DNA of 64,000 nucleotides from Blakeslea trispora (lineage: Eukaryota; Mucoromycota; Mucoromycetes; Mucorales; Choanephoraceae), in assembly GCA_025331445.1 (NCBI GenBank), contig JAIWNE010000005.1, positions 496,001-560,000 on the forward strand, in the 5' to 3' direction. Position 1 is the stretch's first letter. Every line of letters begins with the position of its first letter. This document shows, in pieces, positions 10,471 to 20,181 of the stretch. The notes under the pieces are model-generated. The model did no database searches. It saw nothing but the letters and a program-made list of their open reading frames with translations, and was not told the DNA's origin. A program made the position numbers and the translations under genes.

Positions 10471-10636
10471 AGATTGGCTGGCGAGAACTTTTCACGGTGG
10501 CTCTAGAGGTCTTGACTGTATTTCTGGAGCAAGAAACGTTTGTGCTCCCCCCTTTCATTAAGAATAAGCGTTCTTTTCCGTCTCATCGTTATCCCTAGTT
10601 TATTCGCGCTGATTACAGCCCTAGTCAATGACAATC

Positions 10637-10819
10637 TCAGCTTTTAACAGTCTTTGTCTTCTCCAGTCTTTCAGGTGGCTTCAAATCCATATCGACGTCA
10701 AAGTCAGTAATCTTATTAAAAAAAGGAAACTGCTTGTCATCAACATCCATCTTCACTGGCTCGTTTCTGTATTCGTCAAAAGCATGGTCTTTTCCATCTT
10801 TTTGAAACAGATCTACAGC
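10637..10819 (-). other. Exon-like acidic open frame, possible gene fragment
   Basis: Open for about 60 codons between stops, reading DLFQKDGKDHAFDEY, then PVKMDVDDKQ and DFDVDMDLKPPERLEK. The composition is protein-like (Asp/Lys/Glu alternation) while the opposite strand is Leu/Ile/Phe-rich. It has no ATG at its start, and a possible splice acceptor (CTGTAG) lies at its 5' end. No family recognised. Could be a decayed exon or chance. Confidence 0.25.
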
Positions 10820-11045
10820 TTATTTCAATTATTCCAAGTATGTGCAATTAATAAAGAAGTATGCAATCTCTCTCTCTTTCTCTTTTTAGTGCCAACTTAT
10901 TTTCCTGTACGTTATACACTATTTCTGGAAAAAAAGCGTGCCTTTAAAATAAACTAAAAAAAAAAAAAAATTTAATACACTTTTTTTATTTATTTATTTT
11001 TTTCTCCTATTTCTCTCTCTCGCTCTCTCTTTTTTTTTTAAAGCA

Positions 11046-12669
11046 ATGAAAGAAACGCATTCTATTGATACACTAAAGAAGACCAAAAATATACCTAAAA
11101 ACAAGACAGAAGTCGTACCTGACTTTATCCAGAAACTATTTCGGTAATTATTTGATACAGCTTAAATGAATAGCGTGTGAATCAGCTGATCAACCTATTG
11201 AAGATAGCATGTTGGAAAATCAAGATTTTCAAGATGTCTTTTGTTGGAGTTCTTCAGGCACAACATTTCTTGTCAAAGATACCAATCAATTCAGCAAATC
11301 TATCTTGCCTCAACACTTTAAACACTGTAATTTCGCTAGTTTTGTTCGGCAATTGAACAAGTATGATTTTCACAAGATACGGAATAATGCAGATGAAAAT
11401 CAGAAACTCTATGGTGATCAGGCAAGTACGATGATTCACGCTTAACTTTAGCTAATGACCATGCTTAGATTTGGGAATTTGAACACCTCTATTTTCAAAG
11501 GGATCGAAGGGATTTGTTAGAAGAGATCAGACGAAAGACACCCGGCAGAAAGAAACAAGACAGTTCAGCCCCATCCTCACCTACCCTGTCCTTCACTCTA
11601 CCTTCCCCTCCTCGTTTATCACCTCTCTTGAAAGAAGACAAGGAACTGCACAGACACACCAAAGAACTTCAGTCTCAACTCGATCAACTCAAACAAGCTC
11701 AGACAGAACTAGAGAATACGCTAAACGAGTTAAACGGGAAGGAAAAGCTTATTTTGACTGGGCTTTCTGAACTCCAAAACAGTCTGAGAACAAAAGATCA
11801 ATTGATCCGAGATTGCCTTGAACTCAAGCAGTCAAATAAAGAAGGTATTGTAACTAGAAAACAATAGAGCATGGTATTCACTCGATTTAGAACCTCTTTC
11901 AACACCTTCCATCATGACACCTACCACACCTACCACACCTGCCATGATGACAACGACCTCAGCCACTGCGAATGGATGGCCACCTGTCCCACCTACCACT
12001 GTGCTACAGAAAAACGATCTCACCTTTCTCTACAATACTACTCCTTCACCTACCTTATTGACACCACCACCCCTTACACCATCCTTAGCAGGTTCTATGG
12101 AAAGTAAAGGCAAACAGAAAGTGACACACGGCTGGGCTATGGCACCACGTGTTTTGTTGGTAGATGATGATGCAGTCTATCGGAATGTATGTGGGCGAAT
12201 GTTGACTGTGGTAGGTTGTTCTATTGATGTTGCTAAAGATGGATTAGAGGCCTTGGAGAGATTGAGTGCAAAGAAATATGATCTTATTTTAATGGTAAGC
12301 TTATAACCAATCGTATAGGGTGTGTGGATTGACTTCTTTTGTTAGGATATTGTGATGCCTAAAATGGATGGTATCTCTACCACAAGGAATATACGTCGTT
12401 TTGATACCTTAACACCTATCGTATCCATGACATCCAATTATAACCATAATGATATTATGGAATACATTGGTATCGGCATGAACGATATCCTTCCTAAACC
12501 ATTCAGCAAAAATACGCTGTACGACATTCTCGATAAACACTGTGCTCACCTAAAAGATCCTCCGCTAGATGAACCTCATACCACTCAAAATAACAATACC
12601 CCTCCTACTCTGCATACACCTACCACATCACCTACTTCTTGGCCCATACCAAGATATTATCCATCTTAA
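11046..12669 (+). CDS. SKN7: SKN7-type transcription factor: HSF DNA-binding domain plus response-regulator receiver
   Basis: Five exons (11046-11143, 11208-11421, 11469-11844, 11891-12294, 12346-12669) give 471 aa. Residues ~25-125 are an HSF-type DNA-binding domain ([29 protein letters not shown]). A coiled coil follows (~165-225), then a Pro/Thr-rich linker. A receiver domain spans ~314-430 with the acidic pair in VLLVDDD (D322/D323), phospho-acceptor D365 in [11 protein letters not shown] and K415 in LPKPF. This is the Skn7/Prr1 layout: a response regulator acting downstream of a His-Asp phosphorelay in oxidative, osmotic and cell-wall stress. Exon 2 ends CAG and is followed by GCAAGT, a GC-AG intron, the only choice that continues into IWEFEH in frame. 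Stops of this gene and ARP4 are 23 bp apart. Confidence 0.95.
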
Positions 12670-12692
12670 CTATATTTCTTTTTTTTATTTGC

Positions 12693-14326
12693 TTAGCATT
12701 TTCTATGAATCACAGAAGCACCATGTTCTTCATATTCTTGACGAGAAATCCAAAGTTGATGAAAAGTACCTAGAGAAGCCACAATCGATCCACCTAACCA
12801 ACTACTACTCTTTCGTTCTGTTGCATTACCAGCTGCATGAATCTTGATTTTGCTCTGTTTTCTCTCTCTTTCTTTAGTATATATAATAATAAACATCCTT
12901 CCTTTTATAACTTACAGCAGGTGCTTTTAAGGGCAATTCGTAATTCAATCGTTCATTGAATCCTTGAATCAATGTATTGCCACCTGTCACTACCACATTA
13001 TTGAATAACAAGGGGCGTAAATCAATATCACAAGCACTGATACTGTTATATACAAGATCATGAACACCTAAATATTCAGTTTCCATAGGTTCATCCTAAA
13101 CACTCTCATATCAGTCAAACCCGAGAGATGGTTATCTTTTTCTCTTTCTTTTACCTCTTCTTTCTTATTCGATTGAAACAATAGCTCTGGTACTCTATAA
13201 CGCTCTATGCCAAATTCATGGTGATATCCATCTGGGAATTCAAACATGGTCTTTGGCCTTGAAGATAGTAAACTAACATACATACTAAGTTTCATCTAGC
13301 CATCCTTCACTCATTTCTTGCCTTACCCTTCATCAAATGTAACATTGGATATCTGACAGACACTTTCTTTATATTCATCCAAGATTCTCTAAGTAACCTC
13401 ATCCAATTGAGTCATCAAGTCAATCCTGATTCAACACACTTACTCTCACTTGTTCCTCTTCAAAACTCTCGGTCAATCCTTCACAATCACGTAATTCAGG
13501 CTGAGGTAGCTCATCCACACTCACTGGATTCTTCTTGGCTATCTTAAATCGAGGTGTGATGGTATAGTTGAGATCTTGTTTGAGTTGTTCTTTGATCTTT
13601 TGAGCCAATAGATGACCAGCCAAGGGTTGATGCAACACACCTTTGTTTAGCACAAATCCATCATAGACAGGTACTGCACTAGTCACACCAGCACCCGAGT
13701 CCAACACAAGGGCTGTTGCTCTTCCTACTGAGAAACTGTATGGTATTTAGTCTTATTTCATTGTTTGTCTTGTAACTTCTTTACGCTGTCATCACGGCAT
13801 CAGGCACAAGATAGAATGCAGGAAATTCAAACTTTTCAAAAGCCATCTGAATCGTCTTTTCTCGGTTCTCTTTTGTGTTCCAGGCTGGTTCAGTACAGAG
13901 CAGAGGATGTTCTTCAGGTCGAATACGAAGCATATGGTGAAAAGTAGCATCCCATAAAGCCTCATAAGCCTCCCAATCATTGACTATCATTTTGACTTAG
14001 TTCTTTTGTTTTTTGATGACAATACACAAAGTTTACCTAGACCTTCTTCAAGTGGATGTGTGATTTCCATTTGACTTTTGAATCGGTTGATTTTATTGTC
14101 ACCAATAAAGTATTCTCTCTTTTTTTGTTCATCCACTTCAGTGTCAACATAACCTACACTGGTAGGAAACATGACGCGAGGTGTATCTTCACCTGCATAA
14201 CCTGCACGCGTCATGCTTGTGCCAATATCAAGTACGAGTGCATTGACTTCATCTATAAATCACGCTCAGTTTCTTTCTCAAACACTCCATCTTTCTTCTT
14301 GTTTTACCTCCACCATAAGCAACCAT
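12693..14326 (-). CDS. ARP4: Actin-related protein 4 (Arp4/BAF53)
   Basis: Eight exons (14308-14326, 14037-14252, 13785-13995, 13444-13735, 13327-13388, 13155-13257, 12916-13095, 12693-12854) give 414 aa. Actin-fold motifs appear in order: [19 protein letters not shown] (phosphate 1 loop), [35 protein letters not shown] (phosphate 2), [35 protein letters not shown] (adenosine loop) and [28 protein letters not shown] at the end. The start [17 protein letters not shown] and the GYHHEFG motif mark the Arp4/BAF53 class rather than actin. Arp4 is a nuclear subunit of NuA4, INO80 and SWR1-type complexes. Exon 1 is only 19 nt. Confidence 0.93.
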
Positions 14327-14414
14327 TGTATTGAATAAATAAAGAAAAAAAAACAAGAAAAAAAAACAAGAATTAAGAGTCCTTCATGACTTTATTTAAT
14401 AATATTTTTTTTTT

Positions 14415-15536
14415 TTATAATCGAACTTCTTCCATGACTTCATTGTCTTCTTCATCATCAGTAGAGATCTCTTCTTCTATATTACTAGTGATGTTCTGTC
14501 TTTCAGCTGCAGAGAGTCGTTGTTTGTATTCTGGCTTCAGTTGATAGTTGCCTGCATAAGGACCACGCTTGTTCAAGATACAGATCTCACTCAAGACTTC
14601 CTTTAGATATTGATTGGGTTGCTTTGTATGTTCAACAATACCCTTAAATGACCAATAAGGAAACTTTTCAAAGGCAACAAACAACATATCCATCAATTCA
14701 TTTCTAGGCATACGGGTTGCCTTTTCCTTATCCAACTTGGGTTTCTTGGTAGTCTAGAGTAGATGTTAATGATGAATCATAAACACACAATTGAGTATAC
14801 TTGCAATGAAATCTGAGAAACTACTGGAAGGCATGCCACTACTAGCACCGGGCACAAACATAGGTTGATTGGTCTGACCAATAGGCTGTACTGATCTCTG
14901 AGGTGTACCTGCTTCTCTCACACGTTTTCTCATGATATCTCGATAGGCTGGTGTCTCTGAAGGTGTGGCTGTACATTCATGATGAATCGTGCCACTGATG
15001 GATTTACCACCATTGGCATGTTCCGAGAACACAAACTTGTTCTGTACTTCGCCTGGTGTGACTTGTATATTGTATTTCTTGGGTAGATTGGCTGGAATGC
15101 TGACTACACCAGGTCCTTCTTGTTCATCTGGTAAAATGAGTTCAATCTTATAGAGTTTAGATTATCCAAGAAAAAAGTGTATTATTCTCTTGTATTTACC
15201 TGTGCTGGTTTACCTGGTAATGAACTGTTAAAATCATCAATAAACAATCATCTATTCTATATGTTTTGTTTTCTTTACTTGTTAAATATACGAATACTGC
15301 CTAGTTTAACATTATCTTCATCTACTTGTCTCCATCTCTCTGCAAGAAATTTAGGCACCTAATATTATATGTTAATTCTGTAGGCTGTCTTTCTTTTGTT
15401 TGCTTACCTTGACTAACCACACTCTTTTAGCAAGATCGTCTAGACGAAGATCTTCTGCATCGTCTTCATCATAGACTTCATCCAAAGATCCTGGATCATC
15501 TTCAAAGAGAGCATTGACATCATTATGATCAGACAT
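14415..15536 (-). CDS. TFG2: Transcription initiation factor TFIIF subunit beta (RAP30/Tfg2)
   Basis: Five exons (15408-15536, 15279-15358, 15200-15224, 14805-15146, 14415-14753) give 304 aa. An acidic N-terminus is followed by LDDLAKRVWLVKVPKFLAERW and the dimerisation barrel (LPGKPAQIELILPDEQEG, PKKYNIQVT, KFVFSEHANGG). A Ser/Pro linker comes next, then the C-terminal winged helix (ATRMPRNELMDMLFVAFEKFPYW, HTKQPNQYLKEVLSEIC, YQLKPEYK). TFIIF-beta binds RNA polymerase II and helps start-site selection. Exon 3 is just 25 nt. Joining exon 4 to exon 5 in frame requires the donor GCAAGT after ATT, a second GC-AG intron; the nearby GTATAC donor would shift the frame. The C-terminus is acidic. Confidence 0.94.
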
Positions 15537-15732
15537 GGTTATATAAAAAAAAAAGAAAGAGTGAGAGAAAAATTTAGTTATGCGTAAGTTCTTTATTCTT
15601 AAATCAAACTCCACTGTACGTCACTCAGAGTGGGTGAACTGAGTTACAAAGTAGTTTATGCTTAACAACCTATGAAGGGATGTGTCAAATCATCGCAAGG
15701 CTTTAATTCAAGACTGTTTATTCTCTAAAGAA

Positions 15733-16497
15733 TTAAGCTTGATAGCCATAATGACCATGATCTCGAGTTGGGCTATGATCAAGTGGGGATCGAGGTACAG
15801 TGGGTGACATCATGTAGGTATCTTTATTGGGCATATAGTAGTGTTGAGGCGGAATGGGTCTTGTGGAATGAATACTACTTTGCATCAAGGGCTGCTCATT
15901 GGCCATAGGTACATCTTCTTTGAAATCATAGGTATCATAATCTTCATCATAGATTTCCGGACTCTTCAAGATAAAGACTACAAGTGCCAACATAAACCAA
16001 AAGAATCCCGATAGTACAATACCTAGCCAAGTACCATTGCTTAACCCTATATATATAAAGAATCTGTCAATACAAATAACCCTTATTGTATACCAAAACT
16101 TACAACAACGACTGGATAACATGGAATCGGAATAGAAAGAACAATAGTTGACATAACCATGCATGGGTGAACTGAAAGAATTGAATGTGGATCCCGTCCA
16201 GGGTATAGTGCCTGACTTGAGAGTAGTATAGACAGCAACAGCAATGCAGAGGGCAATGTTGATCAGGCTGATAATTCGATCACTCAGTAATGATTTTGAC
16301 ATAAAACAACCAAAGATCAATATAAAAGTGACTGACAGAATAGACACGATAGATCCAACATAGTAAAGTGTATACTAAATAGTGATTAAAGGTGTTATTT
16401 CGTACTTTCTTTCCAATTCATTCCTTACCGGGACATAACCAGGCCACCAATTTTCTATATCTGGCGATTGAGACAATAGAGCAAGTTGTGCTGCCAT
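15733..16497 (-). CDS. Tetraspan membrane protein, MARVEL/Sur7-like topology, function unknown
   Basis: Three exons (16429-16497, 16104-16374, 15733-16046) give 217 aa. Three or four hydrophobic segments are visible: VGSIVSILSVTFILIFGCF (~27-46), IISLINIALCIAVAVYTT (~55-72), and GTWLGIVLSGFFWFMLALVVFI (~118-139). A Cys-containing loop (YCSFYSD...SSRC) lies between the second and the last. The cytosolic tail of about 75 residues is Asp/Tyr/Pro-rich. The layout fits fungal MARVEL or Sur7-like plasma-membrane proteins, but no diagnostic motif was found. Start is the first ATG, preceded by a T-run. Confidence 0.75.
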
Positions 16498-17332
16498 TTT
16501 TTTTTTTTTTTTATGAATGATCATTATTTTGTTTTTTTTGATCCGCTCCACCTACCAACATGACATCCAAGAGTAGCAAGGCTCAATATTAAAATGATGA
16601 GTCGGATCAAATAGATAATTACAAGCTTGCCTTTCATCAAAAAAAGAGAGAAAAAAAAAAGAAAAACAAACAGAAGAAAAAAGAAGCCGAGCTTTATCAT
16701 GCCAAGTACAAGTTTTCCCTGGTTTCCCAACACCCAATTTTGTCGCATTTTAAATTTTCATTGTCGCCATAGTGATAAAATAGGGCAAGTTTACCTTGTG
16801 GTTCTAGTGTCACTCCAGCATGTTTTTTATTGATCAAATTCTAATTGTAACTTTTTTTTTAATTGAATTTGCAAGTCTTGAATATATCAGAAATCTAAAC
16901 GTAAAACAAAGTATTTTTTTATTGTAAGTAAATTGAAGCTTTGAGACTTTTCTTTCTTATTTGGCTGTTTTCTTTAAAAAAAAAGTTAAAATATCGCGCT
17001 TTTTTTTTTAAAAAAAAAAGTATGTCGCACAAGTAAGTGCTCATAAAAGTTTCCCAAAAGGCGGCTTTGGTTCATCCAATTGCTTACGAAAATTTACTTT
17101 TTCATGTCTGCAGACACAATAAATTCATGATAAATGTTATCTATGTACAATACTATGTATGCAGCAATAAGATAGTAAGCGAGTGTTGATTAGACGTGTA
17201 AGGGTCTTGGTGTTGGCATGGATGAATGATATAGATCAATAGCTATACAAGTCTTTGAGAGTAGACAAAACTCAACAAAGCACCATCTAGCAAGTAGTTA
17301 TCAATGATGGCTTTGTCAATTAAAATTTCACA
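16498..17332. other. Intergenic, no gene seen
   Basis: AT-rich with many A and T homopolymers, notably 16,495-16,515 and 16,975-17,020. A short open frame on the minus strand at 16,524-16,748 is hydrophobic and lacks family features. Promoter elements of the tetraspan gene presumably lie at the left side. Confidence 0.5.
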
Positions 17333-17773
17333 TTAATCAAAGATAAACTTTGCATTGCCAGCATCTTCTGCTGCTGCTTTCAGAACAGCGATATCATGTT
17401 CAATGTTGTATCTTTGCTTCATTTTATCATTCATCACTCTCAAATCAACCTTGAGAGCTGCTTCGGATACTGTGTCATTTAACGTTAGGTGGGTATTGCT
17501 CCTAAGAAGAAGGAGTAAGTTTCAAAAAAAAGCTTACTGTTTTAGCTGAAGCTCTAAATCTTGAAAGAGTCTTTGTTTTCAAAAAACAAATTGACCACAA
17601 TACTGGTCATTGTTCTCATTGGCTGATATCTTGATTGTTTGTTTGTTCTTTGTGTAAATTGGTATTGGGCCTTGTTCTATGTCAATGAACACTCTGGTTC
17701 TTTGTTTGATGATACAACAAGGCCACATTTCTATCGTTAGCACGTAAAGAAAAAAAAAGTTGGCATCGATCAT
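17333..17773 (-). pseudogene. Decayed two-exon gene, function unknown
   Basis: Read on the minus strand, an exon from 17,773 encodes TRVFIDIEQGPIPIYTKN, then ISANENNDQYCGQFVF, an in-frame TGA, and QRLFQDLELQLKQ. An intron with GTAAGC donor and TTCTTAG acceptor (about 40 bp) then joins in frame to SNTHLTLNDTVSEAALK and a final helix-rich piece ending AAAEDAGNAKFIFD-stop. Frame continuity across the splice plus one in-frame stop suggests a former gene, or a gene with a read-through stop. No family recognised. The 51-bp repeat starts four bases beyond its 5' end. Confidence 0.45.
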
Positions 17774-17777
17774 TTAT

Positions 17778-17828
17778 AGTGATTACTGTACATTATTCTA
17801 CAGTAGAGAAAGAGAGAATATGGTGCTA
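17778..17828 (+). repeat. 51-bp dispersed repeat, copy B
   Basis: One mismatch to 9,585-9,635, same orientation. Here the inverted repeat TACTGT-N10-ACAGTA is perfect. Confidence 0.8.
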
Positions 17829-18074
17829 GAGATGTATGTCGAAAATTTCACCCCAAAACTTAACCATGATTGATAGCTAATTTTACAAGAAATAAACTAG
17901 AATGAATCAAAACGTCATGTTTAGATAGCTCTCTTTCTTCTTAAGCATACTATGGCATCCTCATTTATTCAAGTCTATTTCTTGTAGAATGGCTATCAAT
18001 CGCGGTTAAATTTCAGAGTGAAACTTTTTGAATATTTCTCTAAAAACCGAAGCATTCAATCCAGAAAGAGAGAA

Positions 18075-18299
18075 TCACACTCTACCCCTTTCCCCTAAAA
18101 TTTTCATTTTCTTTAAATTGCGCCCATCACATACAGCTAGGTTATCCTGCCCACGCAGTCTAGCCCTAACTATATGATCCTCGGGAGGATCCCTGCTCAA
18201 AAGGAGCCTTCCACCATCACATCTTCGGTTATAATTACATGCCATAGCGCTTCGTGGGAAGAAAACTAGGCAAGTCGCCAAGAGCGAACCATAACTCAT
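18075..18299 (-). other. GC-rich open frame directly after a putative LTR
   Basis: An ATG two bases beyond the putative LTR end opens a 74-codon frame with RRCDGGRLLLSRDPPEDHI and RARLRGQDNLAVCDG. The region is clearly more GC-rich than its surroundings and holds a perfect stem (GATCCT-CGGG-AGGATC near 18,176). It could be the leader or truncated gag of an LTR retrotransposon; no gag or protease motif is visible. No function assigned. Confidence 0.3.
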
Positions 18300-18301
18300 T
18301 A

Positions 18302-18522
18302 TGTTAGAAGATCAGGTGTATCTCTACCTAATGAACAAACTTACTCAAGCATAAAGCCGAGTTCAACCCGTCAGCACGCTTGCTCGTAGACAGAACGCAC
18401 CTAAGAGTTAGGATAAGGAAACAGAAAAACAAGAGAGAAAACGACCCTTTATATACCTTTTTGACAGCCTACTATCACATGATATTTTTGACTGCTAAAA
18501 TAAATTTTTGTTTTCAATAACA
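18302..18522 (-). repeat. Putative LTR (solo or truncated element)
   Basis: 221 bp beginning TGTTA and ending TAACA when read on the minus strand, so it has the TG...CA termini of an LTR within a perfect 5-bp inverted repeat. A TATA box (GTATATAAAG, minus strand, about 18,445-18,455) sits in the middle, as in U3-R junctions. A second LTR was not found in the window, so a target duplication cannot be tested. Confidence 0.5.
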
Positions 18523-19301
18523 GTCCCAATGTTGTCACGTATACACGCACGACAAGTCTGAGTTTGTTCCTTATCTTTTTTTCTCCCATAGGAAGATAAA
18601 GAAAGAGAGAGAGAGAGAAGACATAAAGTAAAGTAAAAGAAGTAAAGAAGTGCAAAGACCACTTTACTCGTTTATGCCGCCAATAAGCTTTTGTTACCAA
18701 CTCCTCTACAATTAATGTGATACATGTCCAATATCCGAAATATGCGGAGCAGTGCTGGGTTTCACTGTAATACAGAAAGAATTGTATTTTTGCTGAATGG
18801 TATGCCCTTTGTTTCCTATTGTACACTATAATACTGTTCACGATCCCTGACCAAACTACAGCAGCTTTCTTGTCAATTGATTGGAACGATTACCAGTAAA
18901 ACGCTTGAAGGGGTTTTTATTTGAGAGTTCAACTGTTGAGAAACAATCTTAAAAAGACTCAAATCAGCTAGAGTCAAAACTACAAAAGTAGGACAGTTTG
19001 CATAGACATTTCTTAGCTTGAGCTTATAAGCTGTATGTTTTTTTCTATTGGAGTAATGCAAAGATATTGCCAACAGCAGATCTCGGCTACTATGAATGAA
19101 TTAGTGTGTTACAACTCACACAAAAGGCTTCATATTGATTGGTTTTCTTGTTCTCGCTAATAGTTAGTATGAGATATATAAGCTTATCTGGTTCTATGTC
19201 ATAGAATTGAGCTTAATAAGTCCAATCACTAGTATAAAAAAGTGACACAAATGATTTTTTTTTATTTTAAACAGCTGTTTCTTTCTTTCTTTTATTTTAA
19301 T
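18523..19301. other. Intergenic, no gene seen
   Basis: No recognisable coding frame. A GA-rich tract on the plus strand (18,595-18,650) is the only simple-sequence feature. The promoter of the 19,302 gene should lie in the last few hundred bases. Confidence 0.5.
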
Positions 19302-19933
19302 ATGACGATTCAGTTTGGATATGAAACAGGCAAGTAGTAAATAAGAAGAAAGTGAACTACAGTACATAATACAGTACATTAGAGATTGAAGGTCAAGGTG
19401 CACGCCTCATTACTCCACCTCTCTTGAACAAAAAGATCACAGTGGCCAGTACAGACAGTACAAACAGTTGGGTATTTTATGGAACAAGACCTCATATTCT
19501 TGAATGGATGGAAAACCATCAAGACATTCAACTTGAAAACAGCCTGTTTACCAATGGTAGACCACTCACATACCAAACACATACTGAGCTTGTGATTGAT
19601 CTTCAGGCTTATTCAGACCCTGATCAGTCCTTTTTGGATTATCTTAGCTCCTTTGTGAGTACTGATTTTGTGCATGAGAAAGTCAAGGTAGAAGTCAGGC
19701 CAAGAGTCGAAAGCAAAGATCAATTGATCTCTACTCTGTGCCGTGTGATTGTAGCAAGCGGGGTTTATTTACGAGACATTTTACCAGACTTAAATCGAGT
19801 GTGGTATCAGCCCAGTCGTACATTGGTAGAGCAAACCAGCGATTTGATCAACAACCAGCCTAGTCCTGTTCATATCTTAAGCACAGATGCACCTATGCAT
19901 ATTCAGGTGCAACAACAACAACAACAACAATAA
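19302..19933 (+). CDS. Conserved-looking protein of unknown function with C-terminal polyQ
   Basis: Two exons (19302-19329, 19383-19933) give 192 aa. The first nine codons, MTIQFGYET, are joined to EIEGQGARLITPPLLNK by an intron whose donor is GCAAGT after ACAG; this GC-AG intron is needed because the long second-exon frame stays open upstream but has no ATG. The protein is mixed alpha/beta in appearance (SWVFYGTRPHILEWM, TELVIDLQAYSDPDQSFLDYL, EVRPRVESKDQLISTLCRVIV), without signal peptide or membrane segment. It ends in VQQQQQQQ encoded by a CAA repeat. I do not recognise the family. The exon 1 start is inferred. Confidence 0.65.
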
Positions 19934-20181
19934 AATTCACTGCCAATTGTTGAATTTTGATTTGCTGACTGAGTTTCTGATGTTAGGAGACAAAAAGATC
20001 TTTTTTATTTTACTCACGAACTTTTTTTATTTCATTTTATTTTTCCCTATTTTTTTTTTTTTTAACTTGAGTGAAAACTGATATTCTTATACAAGAATTA
20101 CTGAGAAATAAGCAGACGTTATTCATCTCCCCCACTTTTTTTTTTCTAATATAAAAAAGAAGAAGAAAGTCAGAAGCACTC

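Larger units (their letters stand above)
9260..11045. other. 1.8-kb intergenic region with repeats and a possible gene fragment
   Basis: No complete gene. It contains a short CA/TG-repeat-like tract near 9355, one copy of a 51-bp dispersed repeat (9585-9635), a nested palindrome (10391-10470), an exon-like open frame on the minus strand (10637-10819), and a pyrimidine-rich tract at 10970-11040 just upstream of the SKN7 start. Such CT-rich stretches recur before many genes here and probably belong to promoters. Confidence 0.6.

Noticed and set aside
10628..10957. 109-codon plus-strand open frame
   Set aside because: Hydrophobic low-complexity translation with no start context; the opposite strand is more protein-like.
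18060..18300. GC-rich block considered as tRNA, 5S rRNA or other structured RNA
   Set aside because: No cloverleaf or 5S consensus; short palindrome only. Retained as an LTR-associated open frame instead.
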